From positions 1 through 64,000 of the forward strand of contig JBIQJM010000007.1 in the NCBI GenBank assembly GCA_044507525.1: 64,000 bases of DNA, written 5' to 3'. The DNA is from Zeimonas sp044507525 (lineage in GTDB: Bacteria > Pseudomonadota > Gammaproteobacteria > Burkholderiales > Burkholderiaceae_E). The notes beneath the pieces were generated by a model, which saw only the letters and a program-made list of their open reading frames with translations, was not told the origin of the DNA and made no database searches. How positions within the stretch are numbered: position 1 is the first letter of the stretch; the number at the start of each line of letters is the position of its first letter. The translations under genes and the position numbers were made by a program. Of the stretch, positions 24,474 to 35,445 are shown one piece after another.

Positions 24474-25922
24474 GTGGGCGCGCCCGACGAGTCCGTGGTC
24501 GACGGCTCGAAGGCAACCCCCGGCAGGCTCCCTTCGGTCGATCGACTGTTGCGGCGGGACGGCATACGGGCGCTCGTCGACGAGCACGGGCACGGCTTCG
24601 TCGTCGCCGAAGCGCGCGCCCTGCTCGCCGAGCTGCGCGAGCGCATGCGCACCGGTGACCTGCAGCTCCCGGCGCTGACCGACGTCGCGCTGCAGCGGCA
24701 GTTGTCCGATCGCTGCGAGCGCAGGCTCGCACCGGCGATGCGCGCGGTGCTCAATCTCACCGGCACCGTCGTCCACACGAACCTCGGTCGCGCGGTGCTC
24801 GCCGAACCGGCGCTGCAGCACCTGCTCGCGACGATGCGCGGGCCGAACAACCTCGAGTACGACCTCGACAGCGGCGGCCGCGGAGATCGCGACGCGCTGG
24901 TCGAAGGCCTGCTCACCGAGCTCACCGGCGCCGAAGCGGCGACGGTGGTCAACAACAACGCGGCCGCGGTGCTGCTGACGATCGCCGCGCTCGCGCGTGG
25001 ACGCGAGGTGATCGTCTCGCGCGGGGAGCTCGTCGAGATCGGCGGGGCGTTCCGGATGCCCGACGTCATGGCGTGCGCCGGTGCGCGCCTGGTCGAGGTC
25101 GGCACGACGAACCGTACCCATCCGCACGACTACGTGCGCGCGATCGGCCGCCGCACCGCGCTGCTGATGAAGGTGCACACGAGCAACTATGCGGTGCAGG
25201 GCTTCACCGCTTCGGTGAACGAGGCGACGCTTGCCGCAATCGCGCGCGAGCACGGCCTGCCGCTGGCGAGCGACCTGGGCAGCGGCGCGCTGGTCGACCT
25301 GAGCCGCTACGGGTTGCCGCGCGAACCGCTGCCGCAGGACATGCTCGGCGCCGGCTGCGACGTCGTCACCTTCTCCGGCGACAAGCTGCTCGGCGGACCG
25401 CAGGCGGGGCTCATCGTCGGCAGCCGCGAGGTCGTCGAGCGGATCCGGCGCAACCCGATGAAGCGTGCGTTGCGCGTCTCGAAGCTGCCGCTCGCGGCGC
25501 TCGAGGCGACGCTGCGGCTGTACCTGCGGCCCGAGCGACTGGCGCAGGATCTGCCGACGCTGCGGCTGCTCACGCGCCCGCTCGAGGCCATTCGCGAAAC
25601 GGCCGCGGCGCTCGCGCCGCTGCTTGCACGGGCGCTCGAGCCACGCTTCGCGGTCGCGTGCGTCGAGCTCTCGAGCCAGATCGGATCGGGCTCGCTGCCG
25701 GTCGAACGCATTCCGTCGGCGGGTCTCGCGATCGCGCCGGCCGGCGAGCGGACGCGCGGCGCGGGTTCGGCGCTCGACGAGTTGTCGCGGACGCTGCGCT
25801 CGCTGCCGACCCCGGTGATCGGCCGCATCGCGCAGGATCGGCTGGTCCTCGATCTTCGCTGCCTGGAAGACCGGGCCGCGTTCATCGCGCTGCTGCCGTC
25901 GCTGCGCGAGCGGCTGCAATGA
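24474..25922 (+). CDS. selA: L-seryl-tRNA(Sec) selenium transferase (SelA)
   Basis: This 482-aa PLP enzyme converts seryl-tRNA(Sec) to selenocysteyl-tRNA(Sec) using selenophosphate. Recognisable blocks are NLTGTVVHTNLGRAVL, the PLP-proximal TGAEAATVVNNNAAAVLLTI, DLGSGALVDLSRYG, and the Schiff-base lysine in FSGDKLLGGPQAG (Lys304). The length is close to E. coli SelA. The start is a GTG with GGGGGAA upstream, 93 nt after the MaoC gene, and the gap holds no gene. Placed next to the UGSC operon, it makes the local Sec system complete with SelB and selC. A selD is not in the window. Confidence 0.95.
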   Translation: MGAPDESVVDGSKATPGRLPSVDRLLRRDGIRALVDEHGHGFVVAEARALLAELRERMRTGDLQLPALTDVALQRQLSDRCERRLAPAMRAVLNLTGTVVHTNLGRAVLAEPALQHLLATMRGPNNLEYDLDSGGRGDRDALVEGLLTELTGAEAATVVNNNAAAVLLTIAALARGREVIVSRGELVEIGGAFRMPDVMACAGARLVEVGTTNRTHPHDYVRAIGRRTALLMKVHTSNYAVQGFTASVNEATLAAIAREHGLPLASDLGSGALVDLSRYGLPREPLPQDMLGAGCDVVTFSGDKLLGGPQAGLIVGSREVVERIRRNPMKRALRVSKLPLAALEATLRLYLRPERLAQDLPTLRLLTRPLEAIRETAAALAPLLARALEPRFAVACVELSSQIGSGSLPVERIPSAGLAIAPAGERTRGAGSALDELSRTLRSLPTPVIGRIAQDRLVLDLRCLEDRAAFIALLPSLRERLQ

Positions 25923-26518
25923 AGTGCGTGCCGGAATCGCCCGCACGACGCCGCGCGATCGCGCGTGGCGCTGCGGCGCTGCTCGCCGGCGCGGCGCTCG
26001 GACTCGACGCTCGAGCGCAGCCGGTCGAAGCGCCCCTGGTGCACCGGCCGTGGCCGGCCGGACGGCCGACGCCGCCGCTCGTGCTGCCGCTGCACGACCG
26101 CGGCGGCGCGTGGAGCCTGGACGAGGCGCGCGGCCTGGTGATCGTGCTGAACTTCTGGGCCGGCTGGTGCGAGCCATGCCGCACCGAGATGCCCTCGCTC
26201 GAACTCTTCGCGCAGCGCCACGAACACGACGGCCTCGTCGTGATGGCCGTCAATCATCGCGAGACCGACGCGGCGATCGACCGCTTCCTCGGGCAGATGC
26301 CGATCTCGCTGCCGATCCTGCGTGACACCGACGGGGCCGTCGCGCGCGACTGGGGCGTGCGCGTCTTTCCGACCACCGTGCTCGTCGGGCGCGACGGCCG
26401 TGCGCGCTTCTCCGTGATCGGAGAAGCCGACTGGCTCGCGCCCGCAATGCGCAACCTGCTCGCTCCGCTCCTCGCGGAACCGGGCGCATCTCGATCTGGA
26501 ACGAAGGAGAGATCATGA
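25919..26518 (+). CDS. TlpA/ResA-like thioredoxin-fold protein
   Basis: This 199-aa secreted or periplasmic thiol:disulfide protein has an N-terminal Arg-rich and hydrophobic stretch (RRRAIARGAAALLAGAALGL) that looks like a Tat- or Sec-type signal ending near ARAQP. The thioredoxin core follows with VLNFWAGWCEPCRTEMPSLE, giving Cys84-Glu-Pro-Cys87, and the cis-Pro loop VFPTTVLVGRDGR. The ATG overlaps the selA stop (ATGA). It could be the periplasmic partner of the neighbouring transglutaminase-like protein. Whether it serves selenium metabolism is not shown. Confidence 0.88.
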   Translation: MKCVPESPARRRAIARGAAALLAGAALGLDARAQPVEAPLVHRPWPAGRPTPPLVLPLHDRGGAWSLDEARGLVIVLNFWAGWCEPCRTEMPSLELFAQRHEHDGLVVMAVNHRETDAAIDRFLGQMPISLPILRDTDGAVARDWGVRVFPTTVLVGRDGRARFSVIGEADWLAPAMRNLLAPLLAEPGASRSGTKERS

Positions 26519-27630
26519 GCATTCGTTGTTCGCGTCGTGCGTTCGTCCACTGCAGCGTCGCGGCTGCCGCATCGTCGTGGCTGCCGTCGGCGCTCGCGGC
26601 CGGCGAGCGGCGCTTCGAGCCGCGGGTCGGCGATTGGCGCAGCTTCGAGGTGACGACCGAAGTCACCGTCGCCGACCACCAGGGAACGACGCGATTGTGG
26701 CTGCCGCTGCCCGGCGTCGAGACGACGTATCAGCGTCCGCTGGGCAACGAGTGGTCCGGCAACGCCGCTACGGCGCGGGTGGTGTCCGATTCGACTCTCG
26801 CCGCGCGCATGCTGTACGCCGAGTTCCCGCCGTCGGTCGGGCAGCCGACGATCCGCCTGGTGAGCCGCCTGCAGACGCGCGACCGTGCGGTCGACTGGCA
26901 GCGTCCGCAATCCGCGGTGCACGAGGATCCGGTCGTGCTGCGCGACTGCATCGCTGCGACCGAACTGATCCCCACCGACGGCATCGTGCGCGAGACCGCG
27001 CTCGCCGCCACGCGCGGCGCCGGCGACGACCTCGAACGCGCGCGCGCGATCTACCGCTGGGTGATCGCCCATGCGCACCGCGATCCGAAGGTGCGCGGCT
27101 GCGGCACCGGCGATGTGCGCACGATGCTCGAGACCGGCAACCTGGGCGGCAAGTGCGCCGACCTGAACGCGGTCTTCGTCGGCCTGTGCCGCGCGGTCGG
27201 CATTCCGGCGCGTGACGTCTACGGCCTGCGGCTCGTGCCTTCCGCCTTCGGCTATCGCGAGCTCGGCGCCAATCCGGAGAAGCTCACGAGCGCGCAGCAC
27301 TGCCGCGCGGAGATCTTCCTGCGCCGCTACGGCTGGGTCGCGATGGACCCGGCCGACGTGTTGAAGGTCATGCGCCAGGAGACGAAGGAATGGATCCGCG
27401 ATCCTGCACACCCGCTGGTCGCGCCGGTGAACCGGGGACTCTTCGGCGCCTGGGAGGGCAACTGGTTCGCGTACAACACGGCGCACGACCTCGCGCTGCC
27501 GGGAAGCGTCGGCAAGTTCCCTCTGCCCTTCCTGATGTATCCGCAGGGAGAGAACCGGAGCGGACGTTTCGACGAGCTGTCGCCCGACGACTTCCGCTAC
27601 TCGATCCGCGCGCGCGAACTGCATGTCTGA
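26515..27630 (+). CDS. Transglutaminase-like cysteine peptidase-fold protein
   Basis: This 371-aa protein has an N-terminal signal (RRAFVHCSVAAAASSWLPSA, cleavage near SALAAG). A transglutaminase-like domain carries the triad Cys214 (GGKCADLNAVFVGLCRAVGI), His262 (AQHCRAEIFLRRYGW) and Asp278 (VAMDPAD). An N-terminal beta domain (residues 35-130) precedes it. It is coupled to the TlpA-like gene by an ATGA overlap, and the pair lies between selA and selB. Exported transglutaminase-like domains usually act as peptidases or ligases on envelope proteins. No link to Sec synthesis is known to me, so this insertion is unexpected. Confidence 0.85.
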   Translation: MSIRCSRRAFVHCSVAAAASSWLPSALAAGERRFEPRVGDWRSFEVTTEVTVADHQGTTRLWLPLPGVETTYQRPLGNEWSGNAATARVVSDSTLAARMLYAEFPPSVGQPTIRLVSRLQTRDRAVDWQRPQSAVHEDPVVLRDCIAATELIPTDGIVRETALAATRGAGDDLERARAIYRWVIAHAHRDPKVRGCGTGDVRTMLETGNLGGKCADLNAVFVGLCRAVGIPARDVYGLRLVPSAFGYRELGANPEKLTSAQHCRAEIFLRRYGWVAMDPADVLKVMRQETKEWIRDPAHPLVAPVNRGLFGAWEGNWFAYNTAHDLALPGSVGKFPLPFLMYPQGENRSGRFDELSPDDFRYSIRARELHV

Positions 27631-27760
27631 CGTCGACGGTACGCCGGACAGGACCGCAGAAGCCGCCGCGAGCCGACATTGCGCCTCGCTCGTCTGATGT
27701 TCGCCGGCCTGTTCGGCTGACCTCGAACCGCAGCGCAGCGCCCGCACAGGAGGCCGGCCG

Positions 27761-29707
27761 ATGATCGTGGGTACCGCGGGGCATATCGACCACGGCAAGT
27801 CCACGCTGGTGGCAAGGCTCACCGGCATCGAAGCGGATCGGCTGCCGGAGGAGAAGAAGCGCGGAATCTCGATCGAGCTGGGCTACGCCTGGCTCGAGGT
27901 GCCGGACGGCGAAGGCCGGCGCATCGGATTCGTCGATGCGCCGGGCCATGAGCGGCTCGTGCACACGATGCTCGCCGGCGCCAGCGGCATCGACTACGCG
28001 TTGCTGCTCGTCGCCGCAGACGACGGACCGATGCCGCAGAGCCGGGAGCACCTGGCGGCGCTGTCGCTGCTCGGGCTGGATCGCGGCGCGGCGCTCGTCA
28101 CCAAGTCCGACCTGGTCGACGCAGCACGCGTCGCCGAGGTGCAGGCGCAGGTGGCGGCGCTGCTGCGGGGCACGTCGCTCGACGGGGCGCCGGTCCTTTC
28201 CGTGTCGGCGCGCACCGGCGATGGCCTCGATTCGCTGCGGGAGCTCCTGTTCACGGCGGCGATCGACCGGGGCATGCGCGGTGACGACGGCCGCGCATTC
28301 CGTCTCGCCGCCGATCGCGTCTTCACGCTCGACGGCGTGGGCGTCGTCGTCGCCGGCACGGTGCATGCGGGCAGCGTGCGACCGGGCGACGAGCTCGTGC
28401 TGCTGCCTTCGAACCGGGAACTGCGCGTGCGGGTGCGCGGCCTGCACGTGCACGAGCGTCGCGTCGATCAGGCGATCGCCGGCCAGCGCTGCGCGCTGGC
28501 GATCGCCGGCGCGAGTCGCGAAGACATCGAGCGCGGACAGTGGCTGGTCGACCCGGCCGTAGCGCTGCAGACCGATCGCTTCGACCTGGAGCTGACCCTC
28601 TGGCGCGACGAGGCGAAGGCGCTGCGCTCCGGCACGCCGGTGCACGTGCATCTCGGTGCCGCCCACGCACTCGGTTCGGTCGTGTTGCTCGATGGCGATG
28701 CGCTCGGGCCGGGCGGCACTGCCCGCGCGCAACTGGTGATGCGCGCGCCGTTCGCCGCGTGGCGCGGCGATCGGGTCGTGCTGCGCGATGCTTCGGCGAC
28801 CCGCACGATCGCCGGCGGCTACGTGCTCGACCCGCACGCGCCGGCGCGGTACCGGCGTACCCCGCAGCGGATGGCAGAGCTCGATGCGTGCGCGCGGCAG
28901 ACCCCCGGGTCGCGCCTTTCCGCACTGGTGGCGGTGGCGCCCAACGGTGTCGACCTCCATCGCTGGGGCCGGGGCGAGGGGCTCGCGCCCGCGTCGCTGC
29001 CGTCGCTGCCCGTCGATAGCCTGCATGCGCGAGCTACCGGCTTCGACGGCGTACTCGGAACGAGTCAGGTCGCCGCGACCCGCGACGCGGCGCTCGCTAC
29101 GCTGGGCGAATACCATCGGCGCGAGCCCGACGAGATCGGCCCCGACGTCGGACGCCTGCGCAGGTCGAGTGCACCCCGGCTGCCGGCGCCGTTGTGGTCG
29201 GCGCTGCTCGGGCGCCTCGCGCAGGAAGGACTCGTGAAGGTGCACGGGCCGTACGTACACCTGGCCGAGCACGGCGTTCGGTTGTCGGCTTCGGAGCAAC
29301 GCATCGCGCAGACGACGGCACCCATATTCGATCAGGCAGGCCTCAAGGGTGCAAGGGTGCAGGACCTCGCGCGCGACGCGCGGGAACCCGAGCCGGTGAT
29401 GCGCACGACGCTCGCCCGCATGGCCCGCCGCGGCGACGTGCACCAGGTCGTGAAGGACCTGTACTACTCGCAGGCGACGATGGCGAAGCTGGCGCAGATC
29501 GCCCGCAAGCTGGCGGTTGCGGAGCGCGAGGGAGTCACCGCCGCTTGCTTTCGCGACGCCACCGGCCTGGGGCGCAGGCGCGCCATCCAGATCCTCGAGT
29601 ATTTCGATCGCATCGGACTGCTTCGCCGCGTCGGCGACGCGCACAAGCTTCGCACCGACACGTCTCTATTCGTCGAGCAGCGTGCGCCCACGACGGAAGA
29701 GAGGTGA
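27761..29707 (+). CDS. selB: Selenocysteine-specific elongation factor SelB
   Basis: This 648-aa GTPase delivers Sec-tRNA to UGA codons by binding the SECIS hairpin. G1 is GHIDHGKSTLVARL, G3 is VDAPGHERLVHTML, and G4 is TKSD in VTKSDLVDAA, the SelB/eEFSec variant of NKxD. The EF-Tu-like domains II-III follow, then four winged-helix-like repeats in the C-terminal half (from about residue 380), the last reading TACFRDATGLGRRRAIQILE. The length fits bacterial SelB. GGAGG lies about 7 nt before the ATG. The gene ends 16 nt before selC, so the two are likely cotranscribed. Confidence 0.95.
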   Translation: MIVGTAGHIDHGKSTLVARLTGIEADRLPEEKKRGISIELGYAWLEVPDGEGRRIGFVDAPGHERLVHTMLAGASGIDYALLLVAADDGPMPQSREHLAALSLLGLDRGAALVTKSDLVDAARVAEVQAQVAALLRGTSLDGAPVLSVSARTGDGLDSLRELLFTAAIDRGMRGDDGRAFRLAADRVFTLDGVGVVVAGTVHAGSVRPGDELVLLPSNRELRVRVRGLHVHERRVDQAIAGQRCALAIAGASREDIERGQWLVDPAVALQTDRFDLELTLWRDEAKALRSGTPVHVHLGAAHALGSVVLLDGDALGPGGTARAQLVMRAPFAAWRGDRVVLRDASATRTIAGGYVLDPHAPARYRRTPQRMAELDACARQTPGSRLSALVAVAPNGVDLHRWGRGEGLAPASLPSLPVDSLHARATGFDGVLGTSQVAATRDAALATLGEYHRREPDEIGPDVGRLRRSSAPRLPAPLWSALLGRLAQEGLVKVHGPYVHLAEHGVRLSASEQRIAQTTAPIFDQAGLKGARVQDLARDAREPEPVMRTTLARMARRGDVHQVVKDLYYSQATMAKLAQIARKLAVAEREGVTAACFRDATGLGRRRAIQILEYFDRIGLLRRVGDAHKLRTDTSLFVEQRAPTTEER

Positions 29708-29723
29708 TATCTTTTCGCTCAAG

Positions 29724-29819
29724 GGAGAGGCAACGATCCTGGTGGATCGGCCGGGCTTCAAACCCGGTTAGCGGCGCCAAGCGTTGCCAGATGGGTTCGA
29801 CTCCCATGCCTCTCCGCCA
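29724..29819 (+). tRNA. selC: tRNA-Sec (anticodon TCA), selC
   Basis: The extended 8-bp acceptor stem GGAGAGGC/GCCTCTCC (29724-29731 with 29808-29815) is characteristic of tRNA-Sec. The anticodon stem CCGGG/CCCGG encloses loop CTTCAAA with TCA at 29758-29760. A long variable arm follows, and the T-loop is TTCGACT between ATGGG and CCCAT. The CCA is encoded. The sequence lies 16 nt after the selB stop. The acceptor length and anticodon together rule out a UGA-suppressor of another family. Confidence 0.97.
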
Positions 29820-29925
29820 TATGCGCTGCCGGATCGCTGCTGGATCCGGCAGCGCCCTGCTCCGTCGCCGCGCAGCGCTCGCTGGGGCGTGGAACTTCGG
29901 GGCGTGCTGAGGTCGAGCGAAAATC

Positions 29926-30016
29926 TGGCGGAGAGAGGGGGATTCGAACCCCCGAGGGGCTTTGGACCCCTACACGCTTTCCAGGCGTGCGACTTCGACC
30001 GCTCATCCATCTCTCC
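29926..30016 (-). tRNA. tRNA-Ser (anticodon GGA)
   Basis: A class II tRNA with GGAGAGA (30010-30016) pairs to TCTCTCC. The anticodon GGA is at 29980-29982 in loop CTGGAAA. A long variable arm and TTCGAAT T-loop are present, and CCA is encoded at 29926-29928. It is on the opposite strand to selC and reads away from it. Confidence 0.95.
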
Positions 30017-30057
30017 GGGGGCCGCAGTATACCTCTGCGGCCCCTCGGAGCCGCGCG

Positions 30058-32043
<1,986 letters not shown>

Positions 32044-32136
32044 GGGTGCGTTCTCCTTTACCTGTCCCGCCGTAATCATGCACCCGTACGAGGGTAGTCC
32101 GCACGCGCGCGCCACGGTCGCATACCCACGATCCGC

Positions 32137-32142
32137 TAAAAT
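32137..32142 (+). promoter_or_regulatory. Candidate -10 box (TAAAAT) for fumA
   Basis: The divergent gap between acs and fumA contains TAAAAT about 72 nt upstream of the fumA start, inside a GC-rich context (CGCTAAAATCC). No clear -35 hexamer was found at 17-nt spacing. It is a plausible promoter element only. Confidence 0.3.
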
Positions 32143-32213
32143 CCGGGCGCGCCGATCGTCGTCGCGGCCCGTTTCGGGCTTCCGTTCCGTTCCACCGCCG
32201 AGGTCTTCTTCCG

Positions 32214-33737
32214 ATGCGCGTCATTCGCCAGGCCGATCTGATCGAATCGATCGCCGCCGCGCTGCAGTTCATCAGCTACTACCACCCGCGCGACTACATC
32301 GAGCACCTCGCGCGTGCCTGGCAGACAGAGCAGAGTCCGGCGGCGCGCGACGCGATCGAGCAGATCCTCACCAACTCGCGGATGTGCGCCGAAGGCCACC
32401 GGCCGATCTGCCAGGACACCGGCATCGTCAACGTGTTCCTGAAGGTCGGGATGGACGCCCGCTTCGAGGGCTTCACCGGCTCGATCGCCGACGCGGTGAA
32501 CGAGGGCGTGCGCCGCGGCTACCTCGATCCGTCGAACACGCTGCGCGCGTCGGTCGTCGCCGATCCGCACTTCGAGCGGAAGAACACGCGCGACAACACG
32601 CCGGCGGTCGTGCACACCGAGCTCGTCCCCGGCGACACCGTCGAGGTGTCGGTCGCGGCCAAGGGCGGCGGCTCGGAGAACAAGTCGAAGTTCGTCATGC
32701 TCAACCCGTCGGATTCGATCGTCGACTGGGTGCTGAAGACGGTGCCGACGATGGGCGCCGGCTGGTGCCCGCCGGGAATGCTCGGCATCGGCATCGGCGG
32801 CACCGCCGAGAAAGCGATGCTGATGGCGAAGGAATCGCTGATGGACCCGATCGACATGTTCGACCTGCTCGCGCGCGGGCCGTCGAACAAGGTCGAGGAA
32901 ATGCGCATCGAGCTCTACGAGAAGGTGAACGCGCTCGGCATCGGCGCGCAGGGCCTCGGCGGCCTCACCACCGTGCTCGACGTGAAGATCGCGATGTACC
33001 CGACGCACGCCGCGTCCAAGCCGGTGGCGATGATCCCGAACTGCGCGGCGACGCGCCACGCGCACTTCGTGCTCGACGGCTCGGGCCCCGCGTACTGCGA
33101 GCCGCCTCCGCTGTCCGCCTGGCCCGACGTGCACTGGAAGCCGAACCTGGAGAAGTCGCGGCGCGTGGACCTCGATGCGCTCACGCCGCAGGAAGTCGCG
33201 TCCTGGACGCCGGGACAGACGCTGCTGCTCTCCGGGAAGATGCTCACGGGGCGCGATGCCGCGCACAAGCGCATCGTCGAGATGCTCGAGCGCGGCGAAC
33301 CGCTGCCGGTCGACTTCACGAATCGCGCGATCTATTACGTCGGCCCCGTGGATCCGGTACGCGACGAGGCGGTGGGCCCGGCCGGCCCGACGACGTCGAC
33401 GCGCATGGACAAGTTCACCGAGACGATGCTGGCGCGAACCGGCCTCATCGCGATGATCGGCAAGGCCGAGCGCGGCCCGGCCGCGATCGACGCGATTCGT
33501 CGGCACAAGGCCGCGTACCTGATGGCGGTCGGCGGCGCCGCATACCTGGTGTCGAAGTCGATCCGCAAGGCGCGCGTGCTGGCCTTCGAGGATCTCGGCA
33601 TGGAAGCGATCTACGAGTTCGAGGTGACCGACATGCCGGTGACGGTGGCCGTCGATGCCAGCGGCACTTCGGTGCACGAGACCGGGCCGCGCGAATGGCA
33701 GGCGCGGATCGGCAAGATCCCGGTCCGGGTCGACTAG
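32214..33737 (+). CDS. fumA: Class I fumarate hydratase (4Fe-4S)
   Basis: This 507-aa single-chain [4Fe-4S] fumarase interconverts fumarate and malate in the TCA cycle. Cysteines that would ligate the cluster are in HRPICQDTGIVNVF, GAGWCPPGMLGIGIGG and MIPNCAATRHAHFVL. The N-terminal alpha-subunit part is fused to the beta part (roughly residues 330-507, ending VSKSIRKARVLAFEDLGMEA). The length matches FumA/FumB-type enzymes. It is on the plus strand between acs and coaX. Iron-sulfur dependence fits the nearby IscR control only in principle. Confidence 0.95.
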   Translation: MRVIRQADLIESIAAALQFISYYHPRDYIEHLARAWQTEQSPAARDAIEQILTNSRMCAEGHRPICQDTGIVNVFLKVGMDARFEGFTGSIADAVNEGVRRGYLDPSNTLRASVVADPHFERKNTRDNTPAVVHTELVPGDTVEVSVAAKGGGSENKSKFVMLNPSDSIVDWVLKTVPTMGAGWCPPGMLGIGIGGTAEKAMLMAKESLMDPIDMFDLLARGPSNKVEEMRIELYEKVNALGIGAQGLGGLTTVLDVKIAMYPTHAASKPVAMIPNCAATRHAHFVLDGSGPAYCEPPPLSAWPDVHWKPNLEKSRRVDLDALTPQEVASWTPGQTLLLSGKMLTGRDAAHKRIVEMLERGEPLPVDFTNRAIYYVGPVDPVRDEAVGPAGPTTSTRMDKFTETMLARTGLIAMIGKAERGPAAIDAIRRHKAAYLMAVGGAAYLVSKSIRKARVLAFEDLGMEAIYEFEVTDMPVTVAVDASGTSVHETGPREWQARIGKIPVRVD

Positions 33738-33758
33738 CGCGCGAGCGGCGCCCTGGCC

Positions 33759-34562
33759 ATGGCCTTCCTGCTGATCGACATCGGCAACACCTTCCTCAAG
33801 TGGGGCACCTACTCGCGCGGCGCGCCGGGCGCGCGCACGCTCGCGCAGGACATGGGGATCGCCTCGGGCCGCGTGCTGCTCGAGGAGATCTCGATGGTCA
33901 CGAAGGAGTGGCAGCGCCAGCCGCTGCCCGAGGCGATCGTGATCTCGAACGTCGCCGGAACGGGCGTCGTTAACCCGGTGCTGCGCGCGCTCGAGGTCTG
34001 GCCCGATGCGCCCGAAGCGCACTGGATCGTCTCGCGCGCCGAGCAATGCGGCGTCAAGAACGGCTACCTGAACCCGGCGGCGCTCGGCTGCGACCGCTGG
34101 GCGGCGATGATCGGCGCGCATGCGCTGGTCGGCGAGCGCGCGGCACTCGTCGTCGTCTGCGGCACCGCCACGACGATGGACCTGCTGACCGCCGACGGCC
34201 GCTTCCTCGGCGGCGGCATCATGCCCGGGCTCGGCCTGATGGTGCGCGCGCTGCACCAGAACACGGCGACGCTGCCCGACGCCCAGGGCGACTACGTCGA
34301 CTATCCGCGCCAGACGGTGGACGCGATCGCATCGGGCTGCGCGCACGCGCAGGCGGGCGCCGTCGAGCGGCTGTACTTCCTGCACAAGCGCCACCACCCC
34401 GACCTGCGCTGCATCCTGTCGGGGGGCGCCGCGCGCACGCTCGGCCCGCGCCTGACGATCGACTTCACCTACCACGAGCATCTCGTGCTCGAGGGGCTGT
34501 ACCAGATCGCGCAGTCGATGACGCCGCACGCCTCGCCGGGCAGCGGCGCGCAGGGCAGCTAG
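33759..34562 (+). CDS. coaX: Type III pantothenate kinase (CoaX)
   Basis: This 267-aa cytosolic kinase phosphorylates pantothenate, the first committed step of CoA synthesis. The N-terminal phosphate loop LLIDIGNTFLKWGTY, the GCDRWAAMIGAHALVG motif and VVVCGTATTMDLLTADGRFL, with GGGIMPGLGLMVRALHQNTA, are diagnostic. Its TAG stop overlaps the convergent YdcF-like gene stop within the palindrome CTAG (34559-34562). It follows fumA by 21 nt, likely in one transcript. Confidence 0.93.
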   Translation: MAFLLIDIGNTFLKWGTYSRGAPGARTLAQDMGIASGRVLLEEISMVTKEWQRQPLPEAIVISNVAGTGVVNPVLRALEVWPDAPEAHWIVSRAEQCGVKNGYLNPAALGCDRWAAMIGAHALVGERAALVVVCGTATTMDLLTADGRFLGGGIMPGLGLMVRALHQNTATLPDAQGDYVDYPRQTVDAIASGCAHAQAGAVERLYFLHKRHHPDLRCILSGGAARTLGPRLTIDFTYHEHLVLEGLYQIAQSMTPHASPGSGAQGS

Positions 34563-35395
34563 CGCGGCGAATCGGCTGCGCCGCCTCGCGTGGCGAGCAC
34601 TGCGCGCAACCGATACCAGACGGCGCCGACGGCTTCGTGCGCGGCGAGCCAGTTCAGGTTCACGCCCTGCGCGCTCGGCAGCCAGGCGAAGACCCGGGCC
34701 GGGTTCGGCGTACCGAGGTAACCGTGCGGCACGGCCACCGGCTGCAAGCCGGCACGCGCGAATGCGTCGAGCGCGCGCGGCATGTGATAGGCGTGCGTGA
34801 CGAGCAGCACGCGGCGATGCCCGGCAGGCAGCAGCAGCTTCGCCGATTCGCGCGCATTGCCTTCGGTGTCGCGCGCCCGGTCCTCGACCCAGCGCACGGG
34901 GGTGGCGAGGCGCTGCTCGAGCAGGCGCTGCATCAGCACGGCTTCGGTCGCCCGTTCCGGCTCGACGGCGCCGCCGCTGACCAGCACCGGGAGGCCGGTG
35001 ACCGAGGCAACCCACGCGCCGTGCAGCGCGCGTTCGGTCGTGCGCGAATTCGGGCGCTCGCGCTCGGGTTGCTCGCGCGGATCGGCGCGCGAGCCGCCGC
35101 CGAGGATGACGATGGCGGTCGGCGCGTCGGCGCGCGCGAGCAGCGCGCGCAAGCTCTTCTCGTCGGGCGCCGCGCCCGCGCCGCGCTCGACCCAGCCGAT
35201 CAGCCACTGCCCGACGACCTGCGAGGACAGCAGCAGCGCGAGCACGAGCCCGATCGAAGCGAGGACGCGACCCGCCTGCGGGCGTCGCCGCGACCACGCG
35301 AGCCCGATCGCGATCAGCAGCAGCGGCGCCGCCGGCGGCAGCAACAGGTACTCGACGCCGCGCCGGGCGGCGAACGCGAGATCGGCCGGCGACAT
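34559..35395 (-). CDS. YdcF/ElyC-like DUF218 protein
   Basis: This 278-aa inner-membrane protein has two N-terminal hydrophobic helices (PLLLIAIGLAWS and VLALLLSSQVVGQWLIGWV), then a DUF218 domain with TAIVILGGGSRADP, LPVLVSGGAVEPERATEAVL, and VTHAYHMPRALDAFARAGLQ. Family members are linked to envelope polysaccharide or lipid-carrier metabolism. Start ATG 35395 is used although the Shine-Dalgarno is weak. It lies on the same strand as prpE with a gap of about 50 nt. The substrate is unknown. Confidence 0.87.
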   Translation of the reverse strand: MSPADLAFAARRGVEYLLLPPAAPLLLIAIGLAWSRRRPQAGRVLASIGLVLALLLSSQVVGQWLIGWVERGAGAAPDEKSLRALLARADAPTAIVILGGGSRADPREQPERERPNSRTTERALHGAWVASVTGLPVLVSGGAVEPERATEAVLMQRLLEQRLATPVRWVEDRARDTEGNARESAKLLLPAGHRRVLLVTHAYHMPRALDAFARAGLQPVAVPHGYLGTPNPARVFAWLPSAQGVNLNWLAAHEAVGAVWYRLRAVLATRGGAADSPR

Positions 35396-35445
35396 CGATC
35401 GCGAAGTCAGGCCGGGGAATCGGGACCACGCATCGAGGCGCGGCG

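Noticed and set aside
32136..35429. A 1097-aa minus-strand frame across fumA and coaX
   Set aside because: It is antisense to two well-supported genes and is Arg/His/Asp-rich without domain motifs, which is common in GC-rich DNA.
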